Source: Bacteriovoracaceae bacterium UBA6261
GTDB taxonomy: Bacteria > Bdellovibrionota > Bacteriovoracia > Bacteriovoracales > Bacteriovoracaceae
Length of the DNA stretch: 35,285 nt
Direction of reading: 5' to 3'
Assembly (NCBI GenBank): GCA_002440825.1
Contig: DJVH01000058.1
Coordinates: forward strand, 1-35,285
The translations under genes were made by a program, and so were the position numbers. Of the stretch, positions 7,220 through 14,859 are shown piece after piece (within the stretch, counting starts at the first letter, position 1; each line of letters opens with the position of its first letter). The notes under the pieces were generated by a model that worked only from the letters and a program-made list of their open reading frames with translations, was not told where the DNA came from and ran no database searches.

Positions 7220-8309
7220 TTTCAATTTCAGACTTGGCCTCATACGTGGACGTGATTCTGTTTTCGAGCACAGGAAACCACTCATCCAGAATTATCGGAA
7301 TGGCCCCATAAATTAATGAGGCAAGAAGAGGCCCGACAAAAAGACCGGCCAGACCGAACGTGATCACACCTCCGATAATGGCAAGAAAATTGACGAAAGC
7401 GGGAACTTCGACTGCCCCTCTGCTGTTTAAATAAGGGCGGATGATATTGTCGATCACTCCCGAAAATGCAGCAATGCAGGCCATGACGATTCCGGCGCCA
7501 TACCGGTGAGACACAAAGGCCATGGCCGCGACGACAAAACCCGTCGGTGCCGCCCCAATGACAGGAATAAAAGAAAGAAAAAAGGTAATGATAAAAACGA
7601 TAAAAAAATCACCGCTCTTGGTGAAAAACGCCCCGCCGCCCACGATCGTCGCCTGGATAACTCCCGTTGCAACGTTGGCAAAGAAAACTTCCTGGCAACT
7701 GGATTTCAGAAGATGAATAAATTTATCTGCGTTCTCATACTTAAAATAGAAATAGCGGTCAAACCATCTGCGGATTTTATCTTCTTCAAGCAGGCAAAAA
7801 TAAAAAGCAAGAATTGTGATAAAGCTGGCCAGAAAAATATCCGGAAGCGCTCCCAAAAATGAACTGAAAAGGTTCAAGGCATAGCTGCCGATCGAACCTA
7901 CAAAATTATCAAATTTTTCTCTCAGGACTTCGGGATCGACATCGCTTGAAATAGAGAAATGTTCGATAAAATCATAAATTTTTCCTTCCAGAAGATGCTT
8001 GGTTTCAGCAATGGACTGCTGACCTAAAAAATTTGAAACAACCTTGGTTCCTTTGACAATAACGATGCCCACCGGAGTGATACACATCAAAAATAAAACA
8101 ATTGTCATAAGCAAAAGAGAAAGTTTTCTGCTGCCGCCTTTGCGGGTGAAAAATTTCAGGTAAGGACTGAAGGCCATGGCGAGAATACCGCCGAGAACAA
8201 TCGGAATGAACAAGGGAGATAGAACATAGACAAACCCGATGAGCACGAGAATGACTGATAAAATCTTGAAGAAGTTCTTTCGAAATGCATCTGCGCGGAA
8301 TTCGTTCAC
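7206..8309 (-). CDS. AI-2E family transporter (permease-like)
   Basis: The product is 367 residues with about eight hydrophobic segments, starting at GTG 8309 with AGAGG 9 bases upstream. Family hallmarks are the two hydrophobic segments near the N-terminus (SVILVLIGFVYVLSPLFIPIVLG), a long soluble stretch in the middle, and the C-terminal block with FFLSFIPVIGAAPTG, NIIRPYLNSRGAVEVPAFV and GLAGLFVGPLLASL. Members include TqsA, linked to autoinducer-2 export, and Na+/H+ antiporters; the substrate cannot be inferred. It is followed by, and overlaps, the small winged-helix-like gene. Confidence 0.9.
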   Translation of the reverse strand: MNEFRADAFRKNFFKILSVILVLIGFVYVLSPLFIPIVLGGILAMAFSPYLKFFTRKGGSRKLSLLLMTIVLFLMCITPVGIVIVKGTKVVSNFLGQQSIAETKHLLEGKIYDFIEHFSISSDVDPEVLREKFDNFVGSIGSYALNLFSSFLGALPDIFLASFITILAFYFCLLEEDKIRRWFDRYFYFKYENADKFIHLLKSSCQEVFFANVATGVIQATIVGGGAFFTKSGDFFIVFIITFFLSFIPVIGAAPTGFVVAAMAFVSHRYGAGIVMACIAAFSGVIDNIIRPYLNSRGAVEVPAFVNFLAIIGGVITFGLAGLFVGPLLASLIYGAIPIILDEWFPVLENRITSTYEAKSEIENDKK

Positions 8310-8428
8310 GGTTAACCTCTCGTCACTCTAGCTTAAAAGCAAATTATCAATACGTCTAATAACAGTAAGATATATTTTTTATGCATATTTCCTTTTGCGA
8401 AATCCTATACGCGGTTACCATTGATGGT

Positions 8429-8902
8429 ATGAAGATTTTAACATCAACCATTCTTTTCATGCTCTTTTCATCACAGGCCCCGGCAATTGAGAATTCGCTG
8501 CATCCATTTGAAACTGACGGCTGTACCATGTTTGTGGATGGTCCGATAAAGAGACCAGGGCTGTGGCGCCATTGCTGTGAAGAACACGATATGCGCTATT
8601 GGTTTGGCGGCAATTCAGCTGATCTCGATAAAACAGATCTTCGTTTAAAAGAATGTGTGAATGAAGTGGCAGGTCCCCGTTGGGCGCAACTCATTTACAA
8701 AGGCGTGCGTGCAGGTCATTCTGCTCCTGTGAAGAACAAAATGAAATGGAGCTGGGGTTGGATAAAAGAACGACCGCTTGTTAAGCTTAATGCGGATGAA
8801 GAATTTTATGTCATCAGCGAGCTGCGAAGACTTCCTTACGATACAGCAGTGATCGAAAAATTTATTGCGAGAAATTTCAACCATGAGCATGAAGCATTTT
8901 AA
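8429..8902 (+). CDS. Exported phospholipase A2-like protein
   Basis: The product is 157 residues from ATG 8429, where a signal peptide (MKILTSTILFMLFSSQAPA) begins; an upstream ATG at 8381 would hide it. The core reads DGCTMFVDG, then WRHCCEEHDMRYWFGG (residues 46-61). The C-C-x-x-H-D pattern, with H53 and D54, is the catalytic helix of secreted phospholipase A2, where His activates water and Asp binds calcium. The following D-L-D-K-T-D resembles the second conserved block. The full calcium loop is not obvious. A 12-base palindrome, ACCATTGATGGT, sits at 8417-8428 immediately before the ATG. The 3' end overlaps arfB. Secretion and lipid attack would suit a predatory or lytic lifestyle (inference). 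Confidence 0.6.
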   Translation: MKILTSTILFMLFSSQAPAIENSLHPFETDGCTMFVDGPIKRPGLWRHCCEEHDMRYWFGGNSADLDKTDLRLKECVNEVAGPRWAQLIYKGVRAGHSAPVKNKMKWSWGWIKERPLVKLNADEEFYVISELRRLPYDTAVIEKFIARNFNHEHEAF

Positions 8903-9296
8903 TATTCCTCAATCTGAACTGCATCTCACTTATTCCAGATCCGGCGGGGCCGGGGGACAGAACATCAATAAAGTGAACACCAAAGCGACGCTGCACTGGA
9001 ATGCGGTCGAGACAACTTCCATTCCTCATGATGTGAAGGAAAGATTTTTGAAAAAGTATTCAAAACGACTGAATGAAGAAGGTGTACTCACTCTCGCTGC
9101 GCAGGAACACCGGACGCAGAATTTAAACACCTCTGCCGTTATCAAAAAGCTGCACGATATGCTTAACTCTGTGGCCGTGGCCCCAAAGAAAAGAGTCGCT
9201 ACGAAACCGACCAGATCCAGTGTGCAAAAACGTCTATTGGGAAAAAAGCTTCAGGGTGAAAAGAAAAAAACCCGCAGAGAAAAAATCACTTATTAG
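8883..9296 (+). CDS. arfB: Peptidyl-tRNA hydrolase ArfB (ribosome rescue)
   Basis: The product is 137 residues (from MSMKHF; ATG 8889 is an alternative). It has the release-factor GGQ motif in SRSGGAGGQNINKVNTKATL (residues 18-37), and a Lys/Arg-rich C-terminal tail (about 100-137), which in ArfB enters the empty mRNA channel of stalled ribosomes. There is no codon-recognition domain, and its length fits ArfB (about 140 residues) rather than RF1 or RF2. It hydrolyses peptidyl-tRNA on ribosomes stalled without a stop codon. It overlaps the PLA2-like gene by 20 bases and converges on the hydrolase gene with a 5-base gap. Confidence 0.92.
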   Translation: MSMKHFNIPQSELHLTYSRSGGAGGQNINKVNTKATLHWNAVETTSIPHDVKERFLKKYSKRLNEEGVLTLAAQEHRTQNLNTSAVIKKLHDMLNSVAVAPKKRVATKPTRSSVQKRLLGKKLQGEKKKTRREKITY

Positions 9297-9301
9297 TCTA
9301 A

Positions 9302-10210
9302 TCACAGCATGAGTTTCAGAATGGAAATGGTATGTGCTTTGATATTGTACGTTTGAGGGAGAAGATAATAGCGGGTCATCGTCATCAGGTGATCGACATT
9401 TCCTTCAAGAACAAAGTCCACATTCTGACCGTGAGTTTTCATCAAAGCTGATGAGACCGGTACGACTCCATCGTTGAGTCCAGCTTTCTGAGTGGTAAAA
9501 TTGCGGAAAAATTCCAGCGGTGTATCGTAGCCGAAAGAATTGTTTTTAAAACTTGCATAATTTACAAAATGAATTTGCGTTTGAATCGTGGCCATCAGAG
9601 ATTTGATCTCTGCCTGATTCATATACTCCGCACGCTTTTCAACTGTGAGTGAGTTCATGCCTTCAGCACTCCCTCCCATCAATTCAAAAAGAGAATCGCC
9701 GCTTTCGCGCAAGATCTGATTGTTGTTGAATCCGCTTGCCACGGGCGCGCCCCAGAACGGACTTTGTATACTTGCCCATCCATGAATTTTGGAAAGCAAA
9801 GATGGTTTTTGTCTGATGGCCTCAAGCGTGTCGAGTCCCCCTTTAGAATGGGAATAAATCAAAACTTTTTTCGAAGACGATTCTATGGCCTCGATGATTT
9901 TTGTAGCGTTTATTTCAGGCGGATTTTCGGTTTCCAGCTGGAGAAATTCATAATCAATTCTCAGTCGGTCCATGAGTTTGATCTGCTCGCTGAAAGCGTC
10001 CGAAAAAACGGCATTGAGCTTGATTTGATTGTCGCTGTTTCTAAGAAAAGACTGCGCCAGGACTCCGGGAATGATCAGCACTTTGTATTTTTGAATGGCG
10101 CGCACTTGAGAGAGAAGCGTGATGTCCTTGCCTTTTTGATAGGCTTCGCTCAGGTCTTTTGACCAGGCGGTGTGAATCAGAAAAAAGAGAAGAATCCAAA
10201 TAGACTTCAT
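9302..10210 (-). CDS. Exported alpha/beta-hydrolase (lipase-like)
   Basis: The product is 302 residues with a signal peptide (MKSIWILLFFLIHTAWS). The strand KVLIIPGVLAQSFLR begins the hydrolase fold, and the nucleophile elbow is SHSKGG with Ser122, flanked by a typical helix, DTLEAIRQK. A late His in NVDHLMTMTRYYLL is a candidate for the catalytic His. The first Gly of the usual G-x-S-x-G is Ser here. The plan resembles a secreted lipase or esterase of the triacylglycerol lipase type; the substrate is unknown. It converges on arfB with almost no space between. Confidence 0.7.
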   Translation of the reverse strand: MKSIWILLFFLIHTAWSKDLSEAYQKGKDITLLSQVRAIQKYKVLIIPGVLAQSFLRNSDNQIKLNAVFSDAFSEQIKLMDRLRIDYEFLQLETENPPEINATKIIEAIESSSKKVLIYSHSKGGLDTLEAIRQKPSLLSKIHGWASIQSPFWGAPVASGFNNNQILRESGDSLFELMGGSAEGMNSLTVEKRAEYMNQAEIKSLMATIQTQIHFVNYASFKNNSFGYDTPLEFFRNFTTQKAGLNDGVVPVSSALMKTHGQNVDFVLEGNVDHLMTMTRYYLLPQTYNIKAHTISILKLML

Positions 10211-10277
10211 TTGAGCATTTTAGCTTTGAAAATGTCACTTGAGGGGGGTTCTGGAAAAACTTCAGAGGAGAGATCTT

Positions 10278-10302
10278 TCAGTGTCTAAAGTTTAGACACT
10301 GA
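10278..10302. repeat. Perfect 25-base hairpin next to the acidic-protein gene
   Basis: Two perfect 12-base arms (left arm TCAGTGTCTAAA) flank a single central base. It starts one base after the stop of the acidic protein. Neither strand has a T-run after it, so it is not a standard Rho-independent terminator; it may act as an RNA end-protecting hairpin or a binding site. Confidence 0.55.
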
Positions 10303-10303
10303 C

Positions 10304-10543
10304 TTAATCCTCATCGACGTCGTAATCAGTCCCATGGCGCTCATACAGATACTCTTCGTCTTCATCATAAGCGGATTCATCATCCTCTTCATCTGTTTCA
10401 TAAGGATCGTCGTAATCATCGTAGTTTTCGTCTTCGTCAAGATCCTGCTCATCGTCTTCGAGGCCATCGACAGGTTCTTCTTTTTCGTCTTCTACTTCGT
10501 GGTAATTGCCGAATTCGTCTTTGTAAAAATCTCTGTTAGTCAA
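10304..10543 (-). CDS. Very acidic small protein, TTG start
   Basis: The product is 79 residues, of which about half are Asp or Glu, arranged in blocks with interspersed Tyr. It starts at TTG 10543, with AAAAGGATC 6 bases upstream, which decides the start. It begins 22 bases after the class V PLP enzyme gene and may be the last gene of that operon; a hairpin follows it. No family is recognised, and low-complexity acidic chains match by chance. It could be a metal- or protein-binding mimic of a polyanion, or a disordered chaperone. The antisense frame is an uncharged hydrophobic artefact. Confidence 0.6.
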   Translation of the reverse strand: MTNRDFYKDEFGNYHEVEDEKEEPVDGLEDDEQDLDEDENYDDYDDPYETDEEDDESAYDEDEEYLYERHGTDYDVDED

Positions 10544-10565
10544 AATTGATCCTTTTCTTATTTAA

Positions 10566-11663
10566 TTATTTAAGTGTCTGGAGAACGCGCTCGATTTGCT
10601 CGTCTGTGTTGAAGGCGTGAGGCGATAACCTGAGCCCAGGGCCTCTGACGGCGAAATTGCACGGAAGGGATTTGAGTTTATCTGCTGAATCGTTTTTGGG
10701 AACGAAGTTTACGTGAGCACTTCCATTGTGATGAACATCAAAGCCTAAATGACGAAGACCTTCTGCAAGCCTGGTTGACAGTCTCAGCACTTCTGTTTCA
10801 ATTGTTTTCACGCCCGTTTTTAAAATCAGATCAACGGAAGCTCCCAGCGCCGTAATTTCCAGAACCTGTTTGGAACCGGCTTCGAATTTAAGCGCATCTT
10901 TTTTGGGCATACAAAAAAGATCAGCAGGATCATCGCACGTACCGAAAGTATAGGCCCCGACATTGTGCGGACGAATCATGTTCATGTGTTTACTGTCGAG
11001 AGCAAAATAGCCGACACCGACAGGTGAAACGAGCCATTTGTGACTGCCGCCGGCGACCGCATCTACGCCCCATTCTTTCATATTGAATTCGTGAAGCCCC
11101 AATCCCTGCATCACATCGACAAAAAGAAAAATATCTTTTTCTTTTGTGATTTTTGAAAGCGCTTTGATATCGGTGCGCGCTCCCGTTTGAAACTGCAACC
11201 ATGAGATCGCAATCATTTTGGTTTTATCAGTGATCGCCGCAATTAACTTTTCGACAGGAGTTGAAAGTCTTTCTCCCGATTCTACCAGAACGAGATTTGC
11301 TCCCGCGCGTTTGCACGCTTCCTGCCACGGGTAAAGATTGGATGCGTATTCCTGATTCCATGTGAGAACTTCATCGCCTGCTTTCAAAGGAAAATGAAAA
11401 CACAATTGTGAAATAGCGCCCGCCGTACTTTGAAAAAAAGCAATTTCGCTGTGATCGCAGCCGATCAATTTGGCAAGAGATTGTCTTGTGTGAAAAATGT
11501 CGGCCACATAATCAGCGTCCGTGTAAAAACCTTCTTCATAAAAACGATTTCCCCAATAGAGAATGCGGTCGCGGGCCGCGCGGGAAATGGGGGCCAGGCC
11601 TGCATTGTTTAAATGCAGGCGCAAAGTATCTTTGTGAAATTGATCTTTAAATTCTTTTAGCAT
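10566..11663 (-). CDS. Class V PLP-dependent enzyme, possible C-S lyase of the OvoA pathway
   Basis: The product is 365 residues of the aminotransferase class V fold (cysteine desulfurase, kynureninase, EgtE). The PLP lysine is in GGSHKW (K209), the ring-stacking and pyridine-nitrogen residues are in FVDVMQGLG (D183, Q186), and the N-terminus reads LHLNNAGLAPIS. Its ATG overlaps the stop of the OvoA fusion gene by 7 bases. In ergothioneine synthesis EgtE, of this fold, cleaves the cysteine sulfoxide to release the thiol; in ovothiol synthesis OvoB does the same job. Position therefore suggests C-S lyase activity on histidylcysteine sulfoxide (inference). A desulfurase or epimerase role cannot be excluded. 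Confidence 0.85.
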   Translation of the reverse strand: MLKEFKDQFHKDTLRLHLNNAGLAPISRAARDRILYWGNRFYEEGFYTDADYVADIFHTRQSLAKLIGCDHSEIAFFQSTAGAISQLCFHFPLKAGDEVLTWNQEYASNLYPWQEACKRAGANLVLVESGERLSTPVEKLIAAITDKTKMIAISWLQFQTGARTDIKALSKITKEKDIFLFVDVMQGLGLHEFNMKEWGVDAVAGGSHKWLVSPVGVGYFALDSKHMNMIRPHNVGAYTFGTCDDPADLFCMPKKDALKFEAGSKQVLEITALGASVDLILKTGVKTIETEVLRLSTRLAEGLRHLGFDVHHNGSAHVNFVPKNDSADKLKSLPCNFAVRGPGLRLSPHAFNTDEQIERVLQTLK

Positions 11664-14600
11664 TCTTTTGCCATTTGGGCCATTTCAGTCAGACCAGTGT
11701 TCAGTCTCGAGTAATGCACTCTGAAGGCCAGAAGACAAACTCTGATGGCAAGCTTTCCATTCAGTGTACATGAAGATAAGAACAATGTTCCCCTGTTGTT
11801 GATTTTTTCCATCAGCAGTCTGGTTGCAGCGTCGCCTTTTTTGTGAGCGAAGGCAAGAATCGTCAGATCCGGAGAAGCAAGTACTTCAAGTTCAGGAATG
11901 GCCTTGATTTCTTTTTCTGTCCACTCAATCAGCTTGAGTTTTTCTTCGAGATTTAAAACAAAAGGAGCGATCCCAAGAGTCTTGATCGGAAGCCAGACGC
12001 GAAGCCCGCGATAGTCGCGTGAAAGTTCAGGAGTGATATCAGCGTAATCGTGATCCCCTTGAGTCGGCGTCGGAGGCATATAAGAATCATCAGAAATATA
12101 ATCAAATTGCATTGTGCTTCCGTCTTTTACAAGCAGACAGCCTGTACCGTAAGGAAGTGACAATGTTTTGTGTGGATCAAAGCCAATCGAATCGGCCAGG
12201 TGAATTCCCTTCAGAACCTCTCTGCCTTTTTCAGTCAGCATGAAAAGAGCTCCGTAAGCGCCATCGATGTGGAACCAGAGATTTTCTTTTTTTGCCACCG
12301 CCGCAATGTCATTGATCGGATCGACACTTCCGGTTTTTGTCGTGCCGGTGGTCCCGATAACAATAAACGGAGTCATGCCGTTTTTGCGGTCTTCAGCGAT
12401 CATTCTTTCCAGTTCAGCGACACTCATCTTGTAATTGTCAGCTTTCACCAGACGAAGATTTTCTTTCGGCAGTCCAAGCATCACCCACCCTTTGGCCAGA
12501 CTGTGATGAGCATCGCTCGACATATAGCCTGTCACTTTAGAATAATCATGCCCTTTAATTTTTTCTTTTCTCGCGAGCATGATCGCATTCATATTTGCCT
12601 GCGATCCACCTGTTGTCAGATAGCCCATCGCTTTATCGTTATAGCCCATTAAATGAATGAACCACTTGATCACTTCCTGCTCAAGCGCCACCATTCCCGG
12701 GGCCATCATGAAGTGTCCCGTAAAAGGATTGAGAGTCTGGGCAATCCATTGTGCTGTATTGGAAATAGTATTTCCGCTGGCAGCGACATAAGCTGCAAAG
12801 CCAGGATGTCCAGGCAATTGAGACAGCGGTGCCATTTCATCAAAAATAAATTTAAGAAGGGACTGATACGATTCAGGTCTTTCCGGAAAATTTTTCGTCA
12901 TCTGATAAGGAAGAGAAAAATCTTTTTTCAATCCGTTTGTTGCCGGATCATGAGCAAGTCCCATCGGATGCATGACCGGGAACTTCTGCATATACTCGAG
13001 AATTTCATTCTGAGTTTGCGAGAAAAGAGTTTTCATTTCCTCTTCATTCATTTCAAGAGGCTGATCGACTTTCTTCCACCAGTCAGCGCTTTCACTCATT
13101 TGATCGAGAACATTTTGTCTTCTCGGGTGAATGTATTCATTGGTATCAAGAAGACGTTTTGCGCCGTTATCCAGAGAACCATCGAGTGTTCTCGCCATTC
13201 TGAATCCGCTGTGCTGATAAAAGTGCGGACGGAAATGAAAACGCGCCCAATGGCTGGCTTCGTTTCCGCACGACATGAAAGATCCCCCCAGAATCATCTG
13301 GTGTTTTCCGTCGTAACAAGGTGTAGAGAAATCATCATAGAGATAATGAACTTTAAAATTCTCAAGCGGATTAAACTGATCTTCCATCCAGTGCCAGACG
13401 TTTCCAAGAATATCGTCTGTCACATTTTCAGCACTCGCATACTTGAAATTGAAATTGGGCGAGCTCTCGTTGAATGTTTTGGTCTCACTGTAATGTTTTG
13501 ACTGCAGAACAAGATCAGTTTCTCTCTTTTGCAGAGACAAAAACTCGGCTTCAGTCAAAAGACGATACGCAAGCTTCGTTGAACCATTCTTTTTGTCGAG
13601 TTCATTTTTCCAGTTGGTGTACGCCACCGCTTCATGGAAATTCACTTCCGCTGGCCAGTTCCAGGGCATAGGAATAATTTCGAAAACTGTTCTCAGTTCA
13701 TATTCGTGCGCCCCTTCAGGACCAGAAGCGGCCCAGAACGTCGGACGTTTCGTGTTTCGAAATTTTCTCCACGCTCTTCCTTCTTCTCTCCAATAGCGAT
13801 CGTCTATATAAGCACCGCTGGCAACAAAATCAAAATACTCACGATTGGTAATCTGATATCGGCTGTATTCAAAATCTTTCGTCGTGACAGTTCTTTCACC
13901 GTATTCATTATCCCAGCCGTAGGAAGGAAAATCTGACGGCTTGCCCAGCTTGACAGTTTTGCCTTCTTTTTTGATCCATGTATTTTCTTTTGGAGTGTTG
14001 TCATCTCGCGAGGGAGCCAGAGGCGCCCAGTACTTTGGAGTTTCCACATATTCAACAGGCAATTCGCGAATGAGAACACTTGAAGTTTCAAAGTGAATTT
14101 TTTCGTGTTCAAGTCCCATCCATAACGACCACCACGGCGATCCCTGTAAAAAAGATCTTTGCGGTTTATCGAAATCAGGATGAGTTTTAATGAGTTCCAC
14201 AACCATGTTGTAAACGGTCTGACGGTAATCGCGGACAGTGGCAACTGTCGGCCACTCCATTTCATTTTTTCCCATATCATCCCAGGACATTTCATCAACG
14301 CCTGTTTCAAGAATCTTTTCCAGATACAAATTGACCGGCGCTTTAAACAAACCGGCGATTCGCATTTTATTTAAATAAAGAACGGCAGGGTGTCCGTAAT
14401 AAAAAATCAGCGGGTGTCTCAAGGCGTGGTAAGGAGGACGCTTGTAAACTTCCTCGACTTTGAGTCCTGAAAATAAAAGCTCAGTAAGCGTCCAGGAATT
14501 GTTGAAATAATCAAGAGCATCCTGGCGGGTGCAGATGTTCAGGTTGAGTTGCGGAAGGGCCGAAAGGCACTGGCGGTCTTTATCAAAGCCAGGGCACTCT

Positions 14601-14716
14601 TCGGGCGCAAGCCCTGTCCACCATTTATCGCCAAATTGTTTTTTAAGTTCATGATTATAATGATTCTGCTGTCTCGTTTTCGTGAGATTAGGATTTCTCG
14701 TGACGGTCATCGACAT
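11657..14716 (-). CDS. OvoA-type sulfoxide synthase fused to PLP group II decarboxylase
   Basis: The product is 1019 residues. Part one (about 1-530) matches OvoA: the helical DinB-like domain with iron ligands H109 (in FYYGHP), H204 and H208 (in GLEHEKIHFE, the HX3HXE motif), then an FGE-sulfatase domain with GNVWHWMEDQF and the block YDDFSTPCYDGKHQMILGG ending in RPHFYQHSGFRMAR. OvoA joins cysteine to C5 of histidine with oxygen. Part two (about 560-1015) is a complete group II decarboxylase: the substrate-side LPGHPGF, TTGGSQANM, SSDAHHSLAKGW with the ring-stacking His, HIDGAYG (D818) and DPHK (K850, the PLP lysine). The usual OvoA methyltransferase domain is absent. GGAG lies 9 bases before ATG 14716. 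The downstream enzyme is EgtE-like. Product and substrate are inferred. Confidence 0.92.
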   Translation of the reverse strand: MSMTVTRNPNLTKTRQQNHYNHELKKQFGDKWWTGLAPEECPGFDKDRQCLSALPQLNLNICTRQDALDYFNNSWTLTELLFSGLKVEEVYKRPPYHALRHPLIFYYGHPAVLYLNKMRIAGLFKAPVNLYLEKILETGVDEMSWDDMGKNEMEWPTVATVRDYRQTVYNMVVELIKTHPDFDKPQRSFLQGSPWWSLWMGLEHEKIHFETSSVLIRELPVEYVETPKYWAPLAPSRDDNTPKENTWIKKEGKTVKLGKPSDFPSYGWDNEYGERTVTTKDFEYSRYQITNREYFDFVASGAYIDDRYWREEGRAWRKFRNTKRPTFWAASGPEGAHEYELRTVFEIIPMPWNWPAEVNFHEAVAYTNWKNELDKKNGSTKLAYRLLTEAEFLSLQKRETDLVLQSKHYSETKTFNESSPNFNFKYASAENVTDDILGNVWHWMEDQFNPLENFKVHYLYDDFSTPCYDGKHQMILGGSFMSCGNEASHWARFHFRPHFYQHSGFRMARTLDGSLDNGAKRLLDTNEYIHPRRQNVLDQMSESADWWKKVDQPLEMNEEEMKTLFSQTQNEILEYMQKFPVMHPMGLAHDPATNGLKKDFSLPYQMTKNFPERPESYQSLLKFIFDEMAPLSQLPGHPGFAAYVAASGNTISNTAQWIAQTLNPFTGHFMMAPGMVALEQEVIKWFIHLMGYNDKAMGYLTTGGSQANMNAIMLARKEKIKGHDYSKVTGYMSSDAHHSLAKGWVMLGLPKENLRLVKADNYKMSVAELERMIAEDRKNGMTPFIVIGTTGTTKTGSVDPINDIAAVAKKENLWFHIDGAYGALFMLTEKGREVLKGIHLADSIGFDPHKTLSLPYGTGCLLVKDGSTMQFDYISDDSYMPPTPTQGDHDYADITPELSRDYRGLRVWLPIKTLGIAPFVLNLEEKLKLIEWTEKEIKAIPELEVLASPDLTILAFAHKKGDAATRLLMEKINNRGTLFLSSCTLNGKLAIRVCLLAFRVHYSRLNTGLTEMAQMAKEC

Positions 14717-14727
14717 AAGCTAGTTCT

Positions 14728-14753
14728 CCAATAAATTATCCCAATATTATTGG
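14728..14753. promoter_or_regulatory. Candidate operator upstream of the OvoA fusion gene
   Basis: CCAATA occurs at 14728 and 14741, and the second copy forms CCAATA-T-TATTGG, a perfect 13-base palindrome (14741-14753). The repeats are 13 bases apart. They overlap a GATAAT -10-like box on the minus strand (14740-14735) in the gap between two divergent genes, which fits a regulator site. Confidence 0.4.
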
Positions 14754-14859
14754 CCAAACCTTTAGTTTTGTCATGGTAGACCGTGCCTCTACGAGAGGAA
14801 TTTTTACAGGCCTGCTCTCTATCCTTTTCAAGGCGATAAATATTCATTATTTTACCCGT

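Noticed and set aside
10278..10302. Hairpin as a Rho-independent terminator
   Set aside because: There is no T-run after the hairpin on either strand.
10334..10549. Plus-strand hydrophobic 71-residue frame
   Set aside because: It is the antisense of the acidic gene: GAA and GAT codons read backwards give Phe, Ile and Val.
12170..13501. Two long plus-strand frames opposite the OvoA fusion gene
   Set aside because: They are shadows of the minus-strand gene, whose motifs are unbroken through both positions.
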